From: Pseudomonas fluorescens
Lineage (GTDB): Bacteria; Pseudomonadota; Gammaproteobacteria; Pseudomonadales; Pseudomonadaceae
DNA: 64,000 nt
Direction: 5' to 3'
Assembly: GCF_001902145.1 (NCBI RefSeq)
Contig: NZ_MRST01000018.1
Span: 124,001 to 188,000 of the forward strand
A model generated the notes under the pieces. That model was not told the DNA's origin. It made no database searches and saw only the letters and a program-made list of their open reading frames with translations. Position 1 is the first letter of the stretch; the number at the start of each line of letters is the position of its first letter. Positions 1 through 9,552 of the stretch are shown piece by piece. The position numbers and the translations under genes were made by a program.

Positions 1-301
1 GCGTGGGAATTGTGACACTCATCGTCTGGAGCGATGTCGGACATATCGGGCTCTACGGCGGGGAAAATGCTCGAGGATGCCGAAGTTTACCCTTCCCTTC
101 AATGGTCAGATCGAGCGTCTGACTAATGGCCTTTTGCCTATTCCTCTGTAGGACATGATCCATATCAAAACTCGGCGAAAGAACCGCCGAACGGGCCGAA
201 AAAAGTCACCTCGCAGTTGCGAACGAATGCTATTTTTAAGCCCTTAGCTGTCATGACCAACGACGGTCCTGACCCCTGCCGCGAGCTAAAGGAAGCGCTC
301 A
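1..301. other. Left-edge region without a recognisable gene
   Basis: I see no convincing gene here. One frame stays open from the left edge to about position 151, but its translation resembles nothing I know and it has no visible start. The segment just before the DUF1652 gene contains AAGGA about 8 nt upstream of the ATG at 302. Confidence 0.4.
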
Positions 302-574
302 ATGAACAAGGTGGGCAACATGAACAAAGTGACATTCCCCAACGCCTGCCAGCTGATGCGCTGGCATTTTCACCCGATGGGCTTCGAGGGCAGCATGGAC
401 GCCCCCGGCAGCATGATCGCCCGCCTGTTCGACCGGGCCAGCGGCGAGACATTGATCGCCATCGCGGGGATCCCATGTGCAACGGTGATGAACGCGGCTG
501 ATGTGGAGCGCATCATCGAGGCAGTGGAAGATGAATTGGAGAGTTTCGTGCCGCCGGTTTCGTTGCGGGCCTGA
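302..574 (+). CDS. DUF1652 domain-containing protein
   Basis: A 90-aa protein that resembles the small DUF1652 family found mainly in Pseudomonas. The function of the family is not known to me. The visible family traits are the N-terminal segment with CQLMRWHFHPMGFEG, a middle part with DRASGETLIAIAGIP, and a C-terminal acidic helix ending near VEDELESF. There is no signal peptide or membrane segment, so it should be cytoplasmic. Two starts are possible: ATG at 302, with AAGGA about 8 nt before it, and ATG at 320 (MNKVTFPNA), with AAGG about 8 nt before it. The gene stands alone and is followed by a REP doublet. Confidence 0.75.
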   Translation: MNKVGNMNKVTFPNACQLMRWHFHPMGFEGSMDAPGSMIARLFDRASGETLIAIAGIPCATVMNAADVERIIEAVEDELESFVPPVSLRA

Positions 575-603
575 ATAGTATTGAAGGGGCCAGCCCCAGC
601 GCC

Positions 604-702
604 TGTAGGAGCGAGCTTGCTCGCGAAAAGCGTCAACGATAACGCGTGTTTCCTGGATAAACGCGGCGCTTATGGTTTTTCGCGAGCAAGCTCGCTCCTA
701 CA
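604..702. repeat. REP doublet (REPIN) no. 1
   Basis: Two REP sequences with the core GAGCGAGCTTGCTCGCGAA lie in inverted orientation at 604-627 and 679-702, enclosing about 50 bp. This is the usual REPIN layout in Pseudomonas fluorescens-group genomes. The inner spacer resembles, in opposite orientation, the spacer of the doublet at 4130-4229, so both belong to the same subfamily. Confidence 0.9.
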
Positions 703-751
703 GATATTGGGGCAAGCCCCCTGCCACATTCAGCTGTGTGTCAGCTGAAGG

Positions 752-3196
752 TCAGCGCTGATCATCAAAAAACGCTTTCCTGCCGTCCACCCGCTCAGAC
801 GCCCGGGGCACATTCACACCCTGGCCTTCCGGCTTTTCCACATACCAATAACAATGGCTGACCGCTCGAGTAATCCCCACATAGGCCAGTCGCAAGACTT
901 CGTCTCTCTGCGCGTTGTCATAAGGCTCGCTGTCGCCATCCTTACCCAGGCCCGCCATGCGATACACCTGGTTCTTGTACGGCGAGCTGGTGACATGCTG
1001 ACAATCGCCCAGCAAAAACACCGCATCCGCCTGCAACCCCTTGGCACTGTGATACGTGAGCTGTTTCAACCTGCGCGCCTGAGGCGGCAAGCTAGAATCC
1101 ACATTAACCACTGACTGAATATGTTCTTGAATCAATAACTTATCACTGCTTTTTCGATAAAGCATCAGGATCGAATCGCCCCGCTGATAATGCTCCAGCA
1201 ACCGCTGCCCCAGTGCCGCGTCGTCACGTTCCAACACCGTGACGGGCGCCAGCGCCTTGGGCTCGCCACTGGCCCTGGCCTTCTTGCCCGGGATGGCCGG
1301 CGCGCTGCGGACGATATGTTCGGCAGCGTCGATGATGTGCTGGTGGCTGCGGTAGTTCTCCCCCAGCATCACGCGGGTGGTGCTGGGCGAAACGAACTCC
1401 TTGTTGAACTCCATGAAGTACTTGGGCGAACTGCCGCGCCAGCCATAGATGGATTGCCAGTCGTCTCCCACGCACAGCAACGATGAGCGTTGCGCACCTC
1501 GTCCGACGTGCATGGCCGGCCCACGGGTGCGGATTTCCCGCAGGCTGGCGCGGATCCAGGACACGATCTGCGGCGATACGTCCTGGAATTCATCGATCAT
1601 CAGGTGCGACATCGGCCGCAACAACGGATCACTCAGCAGCTTGAGGTTCTCAGGGGTGTTTTCACCAAACAGGGAAAACATCCGGTTGTAGGTCATGATC
1701 GGCGGTGATTGTTCCAGTAGGTGATCTTCCAGCGCCTTCCAGAAAATGCTCAGGGCCTCGAAGAACAGCCGGTCCGGGTCGTCCTTGGCGAAGCTCATCT
1801 GGCCAACCGCCGTAGGTACATCCAAACCGAGGTTCTCGATAAACCCGGCCGCCATGACAAAACTGTCCAACAGGGGGGCTGAAGCGAGTTCACCTTTGAC
1901 CTTGTAATCAAAGCCCGGCCCGGCCGTGGCATCGCCACCCAGGCTGCTCAAAAGGCGCTTTGAAGATTCGTAATTATCCAGCCATATCAGCGGCTTATTG
2001 CAGAAAGCTTGAAACAGCGTGCGCTTCACCGCCCATTCAGCGCGCACCGAGAGTTTCGAGTTCGGCCGACTGATCTGAGGGTTTTCGCGCCCATCGAACC
2101 CCAGCACCACCCAGGCATCCAGCTCCGGGATGTAGCCGTGGCAATGAAATTGCGCGCCGTTGATTTCAAAGGTCTGACGGCTGGGTTCGATGCCCTTGAT
2201 CGGCCAGGCACCGGCGCGAAACCATAGGTCTTCGATCGCATCACAGAGTTCTTCATCGCGCTTGGCCGCCAACTCAGTCACGGCCATGCGCTTTTGCACA
2301 TCCGGGTGATCGCGCTCCAGCTCCTTGAGCTGAAGGCCATGGCGGGCCAAGGGCGCAATCAACTCGCGAAAACGCTGATGGCGGCCATACAAGCGGTGAT
2401 AACAAGCGTTCATCTGCTGCCGCTGGGCATCGCTGATACGCAGATCGAAGGCATTACTGTCGGCGTCGTCAAGACCACCACTGAGGTTCTCAAAGGCTTG
2501 CAGCCGTTCAAAGCCCGGCAGGCTGCGCACCATGGGCAGGATGCGCGAGTGAAAGGTGCGCACCACCGCCTGGGCTTCCTTGCTGCCAAGGGGTTGGCCC
2601 CACAAGCTGAGAATTTCCATGAGCTTGTTGATGAAGTCCTTGCGCGACTCGCGGGTGAACGTCACCACCGTCATGGAACTCAGTTCAAAGCCCAGGTAAT
2701 GGCTGAGCAGCAGGATGCGCAGGACCAAGGACGTCGACTTGCCGGCGCCGGCACCCGCAATCACCGAGGTCGAGGGGGTGTCGCTGAAGATCATCTTCCA
2801 TTGCGCCGCGCTTGGCTGCGCATGGGCTGGCAGCAGGCGCGCTACATCGGCCTTCATGCGCTTCTTCACCTCTGCGCTGAGCGGCAATCGCCAATCGTCG
2901 AACAGGCTGTCATCTATGCCTGGTGCGCGGTGCTCATCAGGGCGAAAGTCACGAATCAGCAGGACCTGGCGGCCCTCCTCGATGCCATCGGCCTTGCCCT
3001 CGCGGTAACCGTATTCAACGCCCGCCTCATGCCCACTGCGAAAGCCGTCGGCCTGGCCATGCAACCAGGAAAACCTGTGCTGCGCGCGCAAACGGGTGAG
3101 GCCATGGCCGAACAGGCGCGCGGCGAGCCGCTTCAACAGTGGCATTTCAGCCAAGGGGCGCAGTTCAGGGGGCAATTCAGGCTGTTGTTGCGACAC
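752..3196 (-). CDS. UvrD/Rep-family superfamily 1 helicase
   Basis: An ATP-dependent DNA helicase of superfamily 1, 814 aa. Walker A GAGAGKST lies near residues 148-155, Walker B in the form MIDEFQDVSP near 532, motif III/IV GDDWQSIYGWRGS near 585, and motif VI YVGITRAV near 780. The frame continues upstream, but I chose the GTG at 3196 because AGGAG sits 6 nt before it. An unusual feature lies ahead of the helicase core: residues 47-75 have a glycine at every fourth position (eight in a row), a GX3 repeat. The general layout, an N-terminal extension followed by a UvrD core, recalls helicase IV-like repair enzymes, but I cannot assign a named gene. It is transcribed alone and convergent with the DUF1652 gene. 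Confidence 0.9.
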   Translation of the reverse strand: MSQQQPELPPELRPLAEMPLLKRLAARLFGHGLTRLRAQHRFSWLHGQADGFRSGHEAGVEYGYREGKADGIEEGRQVLLIRDFRPDEHRAPGIDDSLFDDWRLPLSAEVKKRMKADVARLLPAHAQPSAAQWKMIFSDTPSTSVIAGAGAGKSTSLVLRILLLSHYLGFELSSMTVVTFTRESRKDFINKLMEILSLWGQPLGSKEAQAVVRTFHSRILPMVRSLPGFERLQAFENLSGGLDDADSNAFDLRISDAQRQQMNACYHRLYGRHQRFRELIAPLARHGLQLKELERDHPDVQKRMAVTELAAKRDEELCDAIEDLWFRAGAWPIKGIEPSRQTFEINGAQFHCHGYIPELDAWVVLGFDGRENPQISRPNSKLSVRAEWAVKRTLFQAFCNKPLIWLDNYESSKRLLSSLGGDATAGPGFDYKVKGELASAPLLDSFVMAAGFIENLGLDVPTAVGQMSFAKDDPDRLFFEALSIFWKALEDHLLEQSPPIMTYNRMFSLFGENTPENLKLLSDPLLRPMSHLMIDEFQDVSPQIVSWIRASLREIRTRGPAMHVGRGAQRSSLLCVGDDWQSIYGWRGSSPKYFMEFNKEFVSPSTTRVMLGENYRSHQHIIDAAEHIVRSAPAIPGKKARASGEPKALAPVTVLERDDAALGQRLLEHYQRGDSILMLYRKSSDKLLIQEHIQSVVNVDSSLPPQARRLKQLTYHSAKGLQADAVFLLGDCQHVTSSPYKNQVYRMAGLGKDGDSEPYDNAQRDEVLRLAYVGITRAVSHCYWYVEKPEGQGVNVPRASERVDGRKAFFDDQR

Positions 3197-3413
3197 GCGG
3201 ACTCCTGCGGTGAGCTTGTTTTGACCAGGTTGCCATGGTCGCCGGAAACGCCGCTCAGTTCCAGCCAAATGCTTTGCTGTCATGCAGTTAGGCGATGAAG
3301 TGAAAGTGAACACCAGGGTTAACCATCGAATAAATGGATAATAAACCGGCAGTTTTTACGCTTTTTCTCGATCATGCGCTGCCGGATGATGGGCCCATCA
3401 ACAGGAGACGATC

Positions 3414-4109
3414 ATGCTTGAACTTCGACCTTTCACCAGTCTGGGCGGCGCCCACCATGGCTGGCTTGACGCTCATCACCACTTTTCCTTTGCCGAATAC
3501 CACGACCCCCAGCGCATGCACTGGGGCAACCTGCGGGTGTGGAACGACGACATCATCGCCCCCGGCAGCGGCTTTCCCCAGCACCCTCATCGCGATATGG
3601 AAATCATCACCTACGTGCGCGAGGGGGCGATCAGCCATGCCGACAACCTGGGCAATAAAGGCCGCACCGAAGCCGGCGATGTGCAGGTAATGAGCGCGGG
3701 CACCGGCATTGCCCACAGCGAATACAACCTGGAGGCCACGCCGACCAAGATCTTCCAGATCTGGATCATCCCCAATGAAGCCGGCTTGCCACCGTCCTGG
3801 GGCGCCAAGCCGTTTCCGCAAGGCAACCGCGAGGGCTTTGTGACGCTGGCCAGCGGCAAGGCTGGCGACACTGAAAGCTTGCGGATTCGTGCGGATGCAC
3901 GTTTGGTGGCAGCTAACCTGAAAGCTGGAGAAAGCGCGGAGTACCGGCTGGACAGCGGCCGCCGGGCGTACCTGGTGCCAGCAACCGGCGTAATTGAGGT
4001 CAATGGTGTGCGGGCACAGGCGCGAGACGGTGTGGCGGTTGAGGATGAACAGGTATTGCGCGTGACCGCGATTGAGGACAGCGAGATCGTGCTGGTCGAC
4101 CTGGCCTGA
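3414..4109 (+). CDS. Pirin family protein (YhhW-like bicupin)
   Basis: A 231-aa bicupin of the pirin family. The N-terminal cupin carries the expected metal ligands: His57 and His59 in QHPHRDME, and His101 and Glu103 in GTGIAHSEYN. E. coli YhhW, a relative of this length, has quercetin 2,3-dioxygenase activity in vitro, but the natural substrate of most pirins is unknown. The C-terminal cupin (about residues 140-231) is degenerate, as usual. AGGAG lies about 6 nt before the ATG. The gene is single; downstream it faces phosphoglucomutase across a REP doublet. Confidence 0.92.
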   Translation: MLELRPFTSLGGAHHGWLDAHHHFSFAEYHDPQRMHWGNLRVWNDDIIAPGSGFPQHPHRDMEIITYVREGAISHADNLGNKGRTEAGDVQVMSAGTGIAHSEYNLEATPTKIFQIWIIPNEAGLPPSWGAKPFPQGNREGFVTLASGKAGDTESLRIRADARLVAANLKAGESAEYRLDSGRRAYLVPATGVIEVNGVRAQARDGVAVEDEQVLRVTAIEDSEIVLVDLA

Positions 4110-4129
4110 TCTCACACTCTAACGTGCCA

Positions 4130-4229
4130 TGTAGGAGCGAGCTTGCTCGCGAAGAACTCACCGGCGCCGCGTTCATTCAGGAAGCCCGCGTTATCGTTGA
4201 CGTTTTTCGCGAGCAAGCTCGCTCCTACA
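4130..4229. repeat. REP doublet (REPIN) no. 2
   Basis: Inverted REP copies at 4130-4153 and 4206-4229 lie between the convergent pirin and pgm genes. The roughly 50-bp inner part matches that of the 604-702 doublet when read on the opposite strand (shared CGTCAACGATAACGCG and AACGCGGCGC blocks). It may also act as an mRNA-stabilising or terminating hairpin for both genes. Confidence 0.9.
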
Positions 4230-4236
4230 GGGTCAG

Positions 4237-5880
4237 TTATTGGCTGATCGCGCCGTCTACCAACACCTGCGCCTCTTCCACCAGTTGCTTGAGGTGTTCT
4301 TCGCCAATAAAGCTCTCGGCGTAGATCTTGTAGATGTCTTCGGTGCCCGAGGGCCGTGCGGCAAACCAGCCGTTTTCGGTCATGACTTTCAAACCGCCAA
4401 TCGCCTGGTTGTTGCCCGGCGCATGGCTGAGGATCTGTTGAATGCTCTCCCCGGCCAATTGCGTGGACGTCACCTGCTCCGGTGACAGTTTGCCCAGCAG
4501 GGCTTTTTGCGCTGGAGTGGCCTTGGCATCGACGCGAATGGCGAACGGCTCACCCAAGGCATCGGTCAAGCCGCCGTAGATCTGGCTAGGGTCCTGGCCT
4601 TTGCGCGAGGTCATTTCGGCGGCCAGCAAGGCCGGGATCAGGCCGTCCTTGTCGGTGCTCCACACGCTGCCGTCCTTGCGCAGGAACGAGGCACCGGCAC
4701 TTTCTTCGCCGCCAAACCCCAGCGAACCGTCGAACAAGCCATCGGCAAACCATTTGAAGCCCACCGGCACTTCGTACAGGCGACGGCCGATGCGCGCCGC
4801 GACGCGGTCGATCAGGCCGCTGCTGACCACGGTCTTGCCCACGGCCGCATCGGCACGCCAGTCCGGGCGGTTCTGGAACAGATAGTCGATGGACACCGCC
4901 AGGTAGTTGTTGGGCGCCAGCAAACCACCGGAAGGCGTGACGATGCCGTGGCGGTCGTGGTCCGGGTCGCAGGAAAACGCAACGTCGAAACGTTCCTTGA
5001 GACCGATCAGGCTTTGCATGGCATAGCTGGAGGACGGGTCCATGCGAATCTGGCCGTCCCAGTCGACGCTCATGAAACGGAAGGTGGCGTCGACCTCGGT
5101 ATTCACCACGTCCAGGTTCAAGCGGTAGTGCTCGGCAATCGCCGACCAGTAGCGCACCCCTGCTCCGCCCAGCGGATCCACGCCCAAGCGCAGGTCGGCG
5201 CTGCGGATCGCGTCCATGTCGATCACATTGATCAGGTCGGCCACATAGCTGTTGAGGTAGTCATGACGATGGGTGGTGTCTGCCTTGAGCGCCTGGCCGT
5301 GAGTGATGCGCTTGACCCCGGCCAGCTTGTTGGCGAGCAGTTCGTTGGCCTTGGCTTCGATCCACTTGGTGACGTGAGTATCGGCTGGGCCACCGTTAGG
5401 CGGGTTGTACTTGTAGCCGCCACTTTGCGGCGGGTTGTGGGACGGTGTAATCACAATACCGTCCGCCAGGCCGCTGGTACGGCCACGGTTGTAGCAGATG
5501 ATGGCGTGGGAAATCGCCGGCGTCGGCGTGTACTCGTCGCCTTCGGCCAGCATCACGTGTACGCCGTTGGCCGCCAGTACTTCCAAGGCACTGGCGCCGG
5601 CTGGCGTCGACAATGCATGGGTATCCAGGCCGACAAACAATGGCCCGGTGATGCCCTGTGCTTCGCGGTACAGGCAGATCGCCTGGCTGATAGCCAGCAC
5701 ATGCCACTCGTTGAAACTCAGTTCGAACGAACTGCCACGATGCCCCGAGGTACCAAAAGCCACGCGCTGAGTGGAGATCGCTGCATCAGGCTGGCCGGTG
5801 TAATAGGCCGTGACCAGTCGCGGGATATCCACCAGCAACTGGGCTGGTGCCGGCTTGCCCGCAAAAGGACTGATAGTCAT
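4237..5880 (-). CDS. pgm: Phosphoglucomutase, alpha-D-glucose phosphate-specific
   Basis: Interconverts glucose 1-phosphate and glucose 6-phosphate in the cytoplasm, feeding glycogen, trehalose and cell-surface sugar synthesis. The protein is 547 aa, the normal length of this family. The active-site serine is Ser147 in the loop TPSHNP, the metal-binding loop is DPDHDRHG near residue 308, and the sugar-binding loop is GGEESAG near 393. A C-terminal phosphate-binding loop is visible as [12 protein letters not shown] lies 7 nt before the ATG. The gene is monocistronic by appearance and faces the pirin gene. Confidence 0.96.
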   Translation of the reverse strand: MTISPFAGKPAPAQLLVDIPRLVTAYYTGQPDAAISTQRVAFGTSGHRGSSFELSFNEWHVLAISQAICLYREAQGITGPLFVGLDTHALSTPAGASALEVLAANGVHVMLAEGDEYTPTPAISHAIICYNRGRTSGLADGIVITPSHNPPQSGGYKYNPPNGGPADTHVTKWIEAKANELLANKLAGVKRITHGQALKADTTHRHDYLNSYVADLINVIDMDAIRSADLRLGVDPLGGAGVRYWSAIAEHYRLNLDVVNTEVDATFRFMSVDWDGQIRMDPSSSYAMQSLIGLKERFDVAFSCDPDHDRHGIVTPSGGLLAPNNYLAVSIDYLFQNRPDWRADAAVGKTVVSSGLIDRVAARIGRRLYEVPVGFKWFADGLFDGSLGFGGEESAGASFLRKDGSVWSTDKDGLIPALLAAEMTSRKGQDPSQIYGGLTDALGEPFAIRVDAKATPAQKALLGKLSPEQVTSTQLAGESIQQILSHAPGNNQAIGGLKVMTENGWFAARPSGTEDIYKIYAESFIGEEHLKQLVEEAQVLVDGAISQ

Positions 5881-5983
5881 GCATAAACCTCGAAAAGAAG
5901 GACTCGGAAAAATGACAGTTTACTGAGACTTGGACTACTGCGCGACGGTATCGATCCGACGGCCTGAAGAGAAATTTCACGCA

Positions 5984-7387
5984 TTAATCAGTCTGCGCCT
6001 CCAGCAGCGACTGCGCCAGCGTATCCAGGGCTATGTCCAGGTTGGGATGGCCGCTGAAGGTATGGCTCAAGCGCATATGTTGGTGATGCAAACCACTGAG
6101 GCTGAACAGTTCGCCTGGGGCAATCACCACCTGCTGGGCAAGCATGCGCTGAAACACCAGGCGCATGTCCACCGGCGCCGTCGACTGCAACCAGAAACTC
6201 GCCCCGGCCACTGGCATGCGGTAATGCACAAGCCCTTGCATACGCGCATCCAAGCGGTGACTCATGGCGTGCGCCTGCTCATAGAGGCGCTGGCGCAGCG
6301 TCTGCAGGTGCTGGTCGAACCGACCGCTTTCGTACAGCCGCGCAATGGCGCGTTGACGAATGGCGGACAGTCGAAACGAACGCAGCAAGAATTGGCGCTG
6401 CAATTCACTGCTCATCTGCCGCGCCAGCAGGTAACCAAAGGGCGCCTCCGGGCCCAAAACCTTTTCGAACGAAGAAAACACGATCAGCCGCTCTGGGTTG
6501 ACCAGGCTGCGCAAGGCCGATCCGGGCGGCGCAAAGCTCAGGTCACCAAAGGTATCGTTCTCCAGCAACCAGCAGCCGTGCTGGCCGAGCAGACGCGCTA
6601 CGTGCAGCCGCTCGGGGTCGGTCATGGCGTTACCCGAGGGCATGCTGACCACGGATGAGAGCAGCACGAGGTGCACCGGTTCATGGCGCAGCAAGTGCTC
6701 CAATGTGGCCAAGTCCGGGCGACCGTCGGCACGCCAGGGCCATTCAATGATCCGCACGCCAGCGGCCTGTAGCAGGCGCAAGACCAGGTAATCGCAGGGC
6801 GATTCAACTACCACCACCGTGCCTTTAAGGCCCAGAGCGTCAATGAGGATCTCCAGGACGCCCTGAAGGTCGGCACCGATATACACCTCATCAGCTTGCC
6901 AACAATGGGTAGGCGACGCGGTATAACGGGCTGCCAATGCAGCACGCAACTCCCACACGCCACAAGGTTGCGACGGTTGCAGATGATGGGGATACCGGCG
7001 TACCAGTTGGCGCTCCAGCGCCAGCAACGCGCCATCGAGCGACCCCAACAGAGCCGGTTCATCATTGCTGAGCACAACCATCGCCGGGCGCCGGGCGGCT
7101 GTATACAACCGCTCAAGCAGGTCCGTACCCGCCATGATGGGCATAGTTGCGGCCACGGGCCAGGCGAAGTAGCCGGATTTGGCCACCGAGTACACTCGCC
7201 CTTCTTTTTCCAACAGCGAGTAAGCGTACTGAATCGTCGAGATCGACACGTTCAACCGCGTCGCCAACTGGCGCAGGGACGGTAGCTTGACCGGTGCTTC
7301 CCGGCTGACTTCATTGATCAGGTTGATCATGTAGCGATACACCGCCTGATAGGCAAAGTCTGCCTGTCGCTCTCCCCTCAGGTTCAT
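5984..7387 (-). CDS. MocR-type (GntR plus aminotransferase-like) transcriptional regulator
   Basis: A 467-aa chimeric regulator. Residues 1-75 form a GntR winged helix-turn-helix (LPSLRQLATRLNVSISTIQ), and the rest is a fold-type I aminotransferase-like domain. The presumed pyridoxal phosphate lysine is Lys306 or thereabouts in FSSFEKVLGPEAPFGY. Proteins of this class usually respond to PLP or an amine effector rather than catalyse transamination. The gene starts 36 nt after the stop of the unrecognised 474-aa gene on the same strand, so the two are likely cotranscribed and probably functionally linked. Confidence 0.88.
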   Translation of the reverse strand: MNLRGERQADFAYQAVYRYMINLINEVSREAPVKLPSLRQLATRLNVSISTIQYAYSLLEKEGRVYSVAKSGYFAWPVAATMPIMAGTDLLERLYTAARRPAMVVLSNDEPALLGSLDGALLALERQLVRRYPHHLQPSQPCGVWELRAALAARYTASPTHCWQADEVYIGADLQGVLEILIDALGLKGTVVVVESPCDYLVLRLLQAAGVRIIEWPWRADGRPDLATLEHLLRHEPVHLVLLSSVVSMPSGNAMTDPERLHVARLLGQHGCWLLENDTFGDLSFAPPGSALRSLVNPERLIVFSSFEKVLGPEAPFGYLLARQMSSELQRQFLLRSFRLSAIRQRAIARLYESGRFDQHLQTLRQRLYEQAHAMSHRLDARMQGLVHYRMPVAGASFWLQSTAPVDMRLVFQRMLAQQVVIAPGELFSLSGLHHQHMRLSHTFSGHPNLDIALDTLAQSLLEAQTD

Positions 7388-7423
7388 CGCTGATCACCCG
7401 CTTGCATAGGTGAATACACGCGA

Positions 7424-8848
7424 CTAGCGTCCCGACACTTGAGTGATACGAGCCTTGGACCGCGTGAAACGAGGTTGGCATACACGCGCACTGCGTTTGC
7501 CCGGCTGCGGGCATTTGCGGTACAGGTGCTGCAACAACGGCAGCGACAACCCACTGATATCCACCAGCCACTGGTGCAGCATGTCCGCGACGGGCTTGCC
7601 CTGCAGGGCCTTATGGAGCTCGGGGAGCGCAACCAGCATGCCGGGATGGCATTGACGCAAGTAACCCTCCAGACGTTCGCCATGCTGGACGAAGGGCGCG
7701 AACACCAGGCAGGTCAATTGGCTTTCGTCCAGGCCAGAGAACTCCTGAGCACAAGCTGTAGACAATAGCTGGCCCTGCAGAGCACACGCTTCGGTGATCA
7801 ACGCAACAGGCATCTGTCTTCGATGCAGGTAGTCCGCCGCCTGACGCAAGAACCCTTCGACGCCATGTTCGTAGGAGAGCTCGCGCAGGCACTGGGCCTG
7901 CAATCCCTGCAAATGCGCCATGAGCAAAGGGTTGGGGTAAGCAGGATGGCTGAAGTGGAACTCGAATGGGTCCCGCTTGTGGGCGAGAAATTGAGTGAGC
8001 AGTGGCGCTTGGGCAACGTCCACGTCGTCAAGCAAGTCGGCAATGCCGATATACGCCACATGACGGTGCCCGCCCCGGCCAGGACTCTCGGCGCCTGCGT
8101 AGTGCTCGCCATACAGGTGGCGGTAGCAACCGACACTCCATTCCTCCATGCGTGCAAACCATGCACTGAGCGACGATGGGTTACCGGGTGCAAATGTCAG
8201 GCCGGTTGCCAGGGCGCTTTTTTTCAGCCACGCGATATATTGGCTTTGCTTGCGCACCGAGTCGCCGCTGACCAGGGCATGCACACCGCCGTTCCAGGTG
8301 GCGACCCGCTGGTAGAAATCGCCGAGGGCCAAAAAAGTGTCGTTGCACAGGGTGGCGCGAATGTCGCCGGACGTCAGGTGCCCGATCATCAGCTTGTTGC
8401 GCCGGCTCACTTCACGCCCGGCACTGGCCGCAGGCCGTTGATGATTGAAGGGCAGCACTTCCTGGTTTTCCACCATCAACAGTTCCACCCGTGGGTCATC
8501 GTGGAAAAATAGCGCGCCGTAGCCGTGGTGCAGCGAATCGAGCGTGGTCTGAGTCATGCCCGCGTGCCGCAACGTGGCCACGCGCAAATGAAAAGACTTG
8601 GGTGCGCGCCCAGCGATGGTCAGTTGCGCAGCGCGCAGCATTGCCAAGGTGTAGCTGCTGACTGCGCCGCCGCCGTGCCCGATCAGTACTTTGTAATTCC
8701 CCACTTGCTCCATGCCACCGGCGGCCACCACGATTCGCTGGATCAGCAATTGAAGCACCGTACGTTCAGCACGGGTAAAGTGCCCCACTAAACGTTGCAA
8801 AACTTGCTGGTAAACATAGCTCATGGCTTGTTCGTGAATAGTGCTCAT
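7424..8848 (-). CDS. Conserved-looking protein of unknown function, 474 aa
   Basis: I do not recognise this protein. It is 474 aa with no signal peptide and no clear membrane segment. It has a His- and Trp-rich middle (for example HGYGALFFHDDPRVELL near residue 110) and a basic tail (about 445-474). The internal segment VENQEVLPFNHQRPAA and the phrase RRNKLMIGHLTSGDIRATL may be family motifs. Codon use matches the surrounding genes, and no competing frame is as plausible. The start at 8848 has only a weak AGG about 10 nt upstream; an alternative ATG lies at 8824. It is the first gene of a probable two-gene unit with the MocR regulator. Confidence 0.7.
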   Translation of the reverse strand: MSTIHEQAMSYVYQQVLQRLVGHFTRAERTVLQLLIQRIVVAAGGMEQVGNYKVLIGHGGGAVSSYTLAMLRAAQLTIAGRAPKSFHLRVATLRHAGMTQTTLDSLHHGYGALFFHDDPRVELLMVENQEVLPFNHQRPAASAGREVSRRNKLMIGHLTSGDIRATLCNDTFLALGDFYQRVATWNGGVHALVSGDSVRKQSQYIAWLKKSALATGLTFAPGNPSSLSAWFARMEEWSVGCYRHLYGEHYAGAESPGRGGHRHVAYIGIADLLDDVDVAQAPLLTQFLAHKRDPFEFHFSHPAYPNPLLMAHLQGLQAQCLRELSYEHGVEGFLRQAADYLHRRQMPVALITEACALQGQLLSTACAQEFSGLDESQLTCLVFAPFVQHGERLEGYLRQCHPGMLVALPELHKALQGKPVADMLHQWLVDISGLSLPLLQHLYRKCPQPGKRSARVCQPRFTRSKARITQVSGR

Positions 8849-9552
8849 CGTTCTACTACCTGAGTTGAAATATTAGTTTCGAGCAACTACCACACAGGAG
8901 CGCTCGACCTATTACACTTGTAGGCTTGTCATCCGTTGCGCAGCACAACATGGATTCAACATTAGCACTCTGCAACAAAAGTGCAGGTACAACCAAAAGA
9001 ACAGTCGATGACTATCCCAGGACAGAACCACGTAGCTGCGCGCCTTACAGCGCCAAAGACCGCCAGCCTTAGGAAGGCTCTGACAACGTCCTACACTGCT
9101 TTAACTAAGAAATTAGAGAAGCATCCGACAAATATTAATCATCCGCTCATCCTGGCCTCTTGCAAAACAACGGGGTGCACACTTTGTACTTTTCGAAAAA
9201 AAATCAGACCATCGTTAGTTCCGCAAGCGCGAGATGTTAATGCCCGGCATTCAATCATGGCTCAATCCTTGAGATGACAAAGAAGGCTCAATTATCGGCA
9301 CTCAAACAATGATTAACAGATACAGAACAGCGTCGAAAAGCAGTTCAGATGGCCCGCCAACCCAACTTGAATGACGCCCACACAGCAGCGCCGCACTGGA
9401 TTTCAGGGCGGCGTAGGGCAATAACGGTATTGTTTACGGGGCGCAGCGCTCCCGCGGCGGCTCAACCCCGGTGCGGGTTAAGCCCTGTCAAATGGCGCAT
9501 TTGCCTCATCAGCTCAGGCGCCGGAGTATTCATTTGCGAATACTCCTACAGC
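8849..9552. other. 704-bp intergenic region, low coding potential
   Basis: This region separates the leftward 474-aa gene from the 3' end of mexS. It is richer in AT than its neighbours between about 8850 and 9350, which suggests different ancestry or pure regulatory sequence. A 98-codon open frame on the plus strand at 8981-9277 lacks a good ribosome binding site and resembles nothing I know, so I do not call it a gene. The only clear structure is the hairpin at 9523-9546. Confidence 0.5.
9523..9546. terminator. Perfect 9-bp hairpin downstream of mexS
   Basis: GGAGTATTC and GAATACTCC form a perfect 9-bp stem around a 6-nt loop, 7 nt beyond the mexS stop. No T-run follows on either strand, so it is at best a weak or factor-assisted terminator or an mRNA-end stabiliser. 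Confidence 0.4.

Noticed and set aside
8981-9277. A 98-codon plus-strand frame in the gap before mexS
   Set aside because: No ribosome binding site, no family resemblance and no codon bias like the neighbouring genes; kept only as a note in the intergenic entry.
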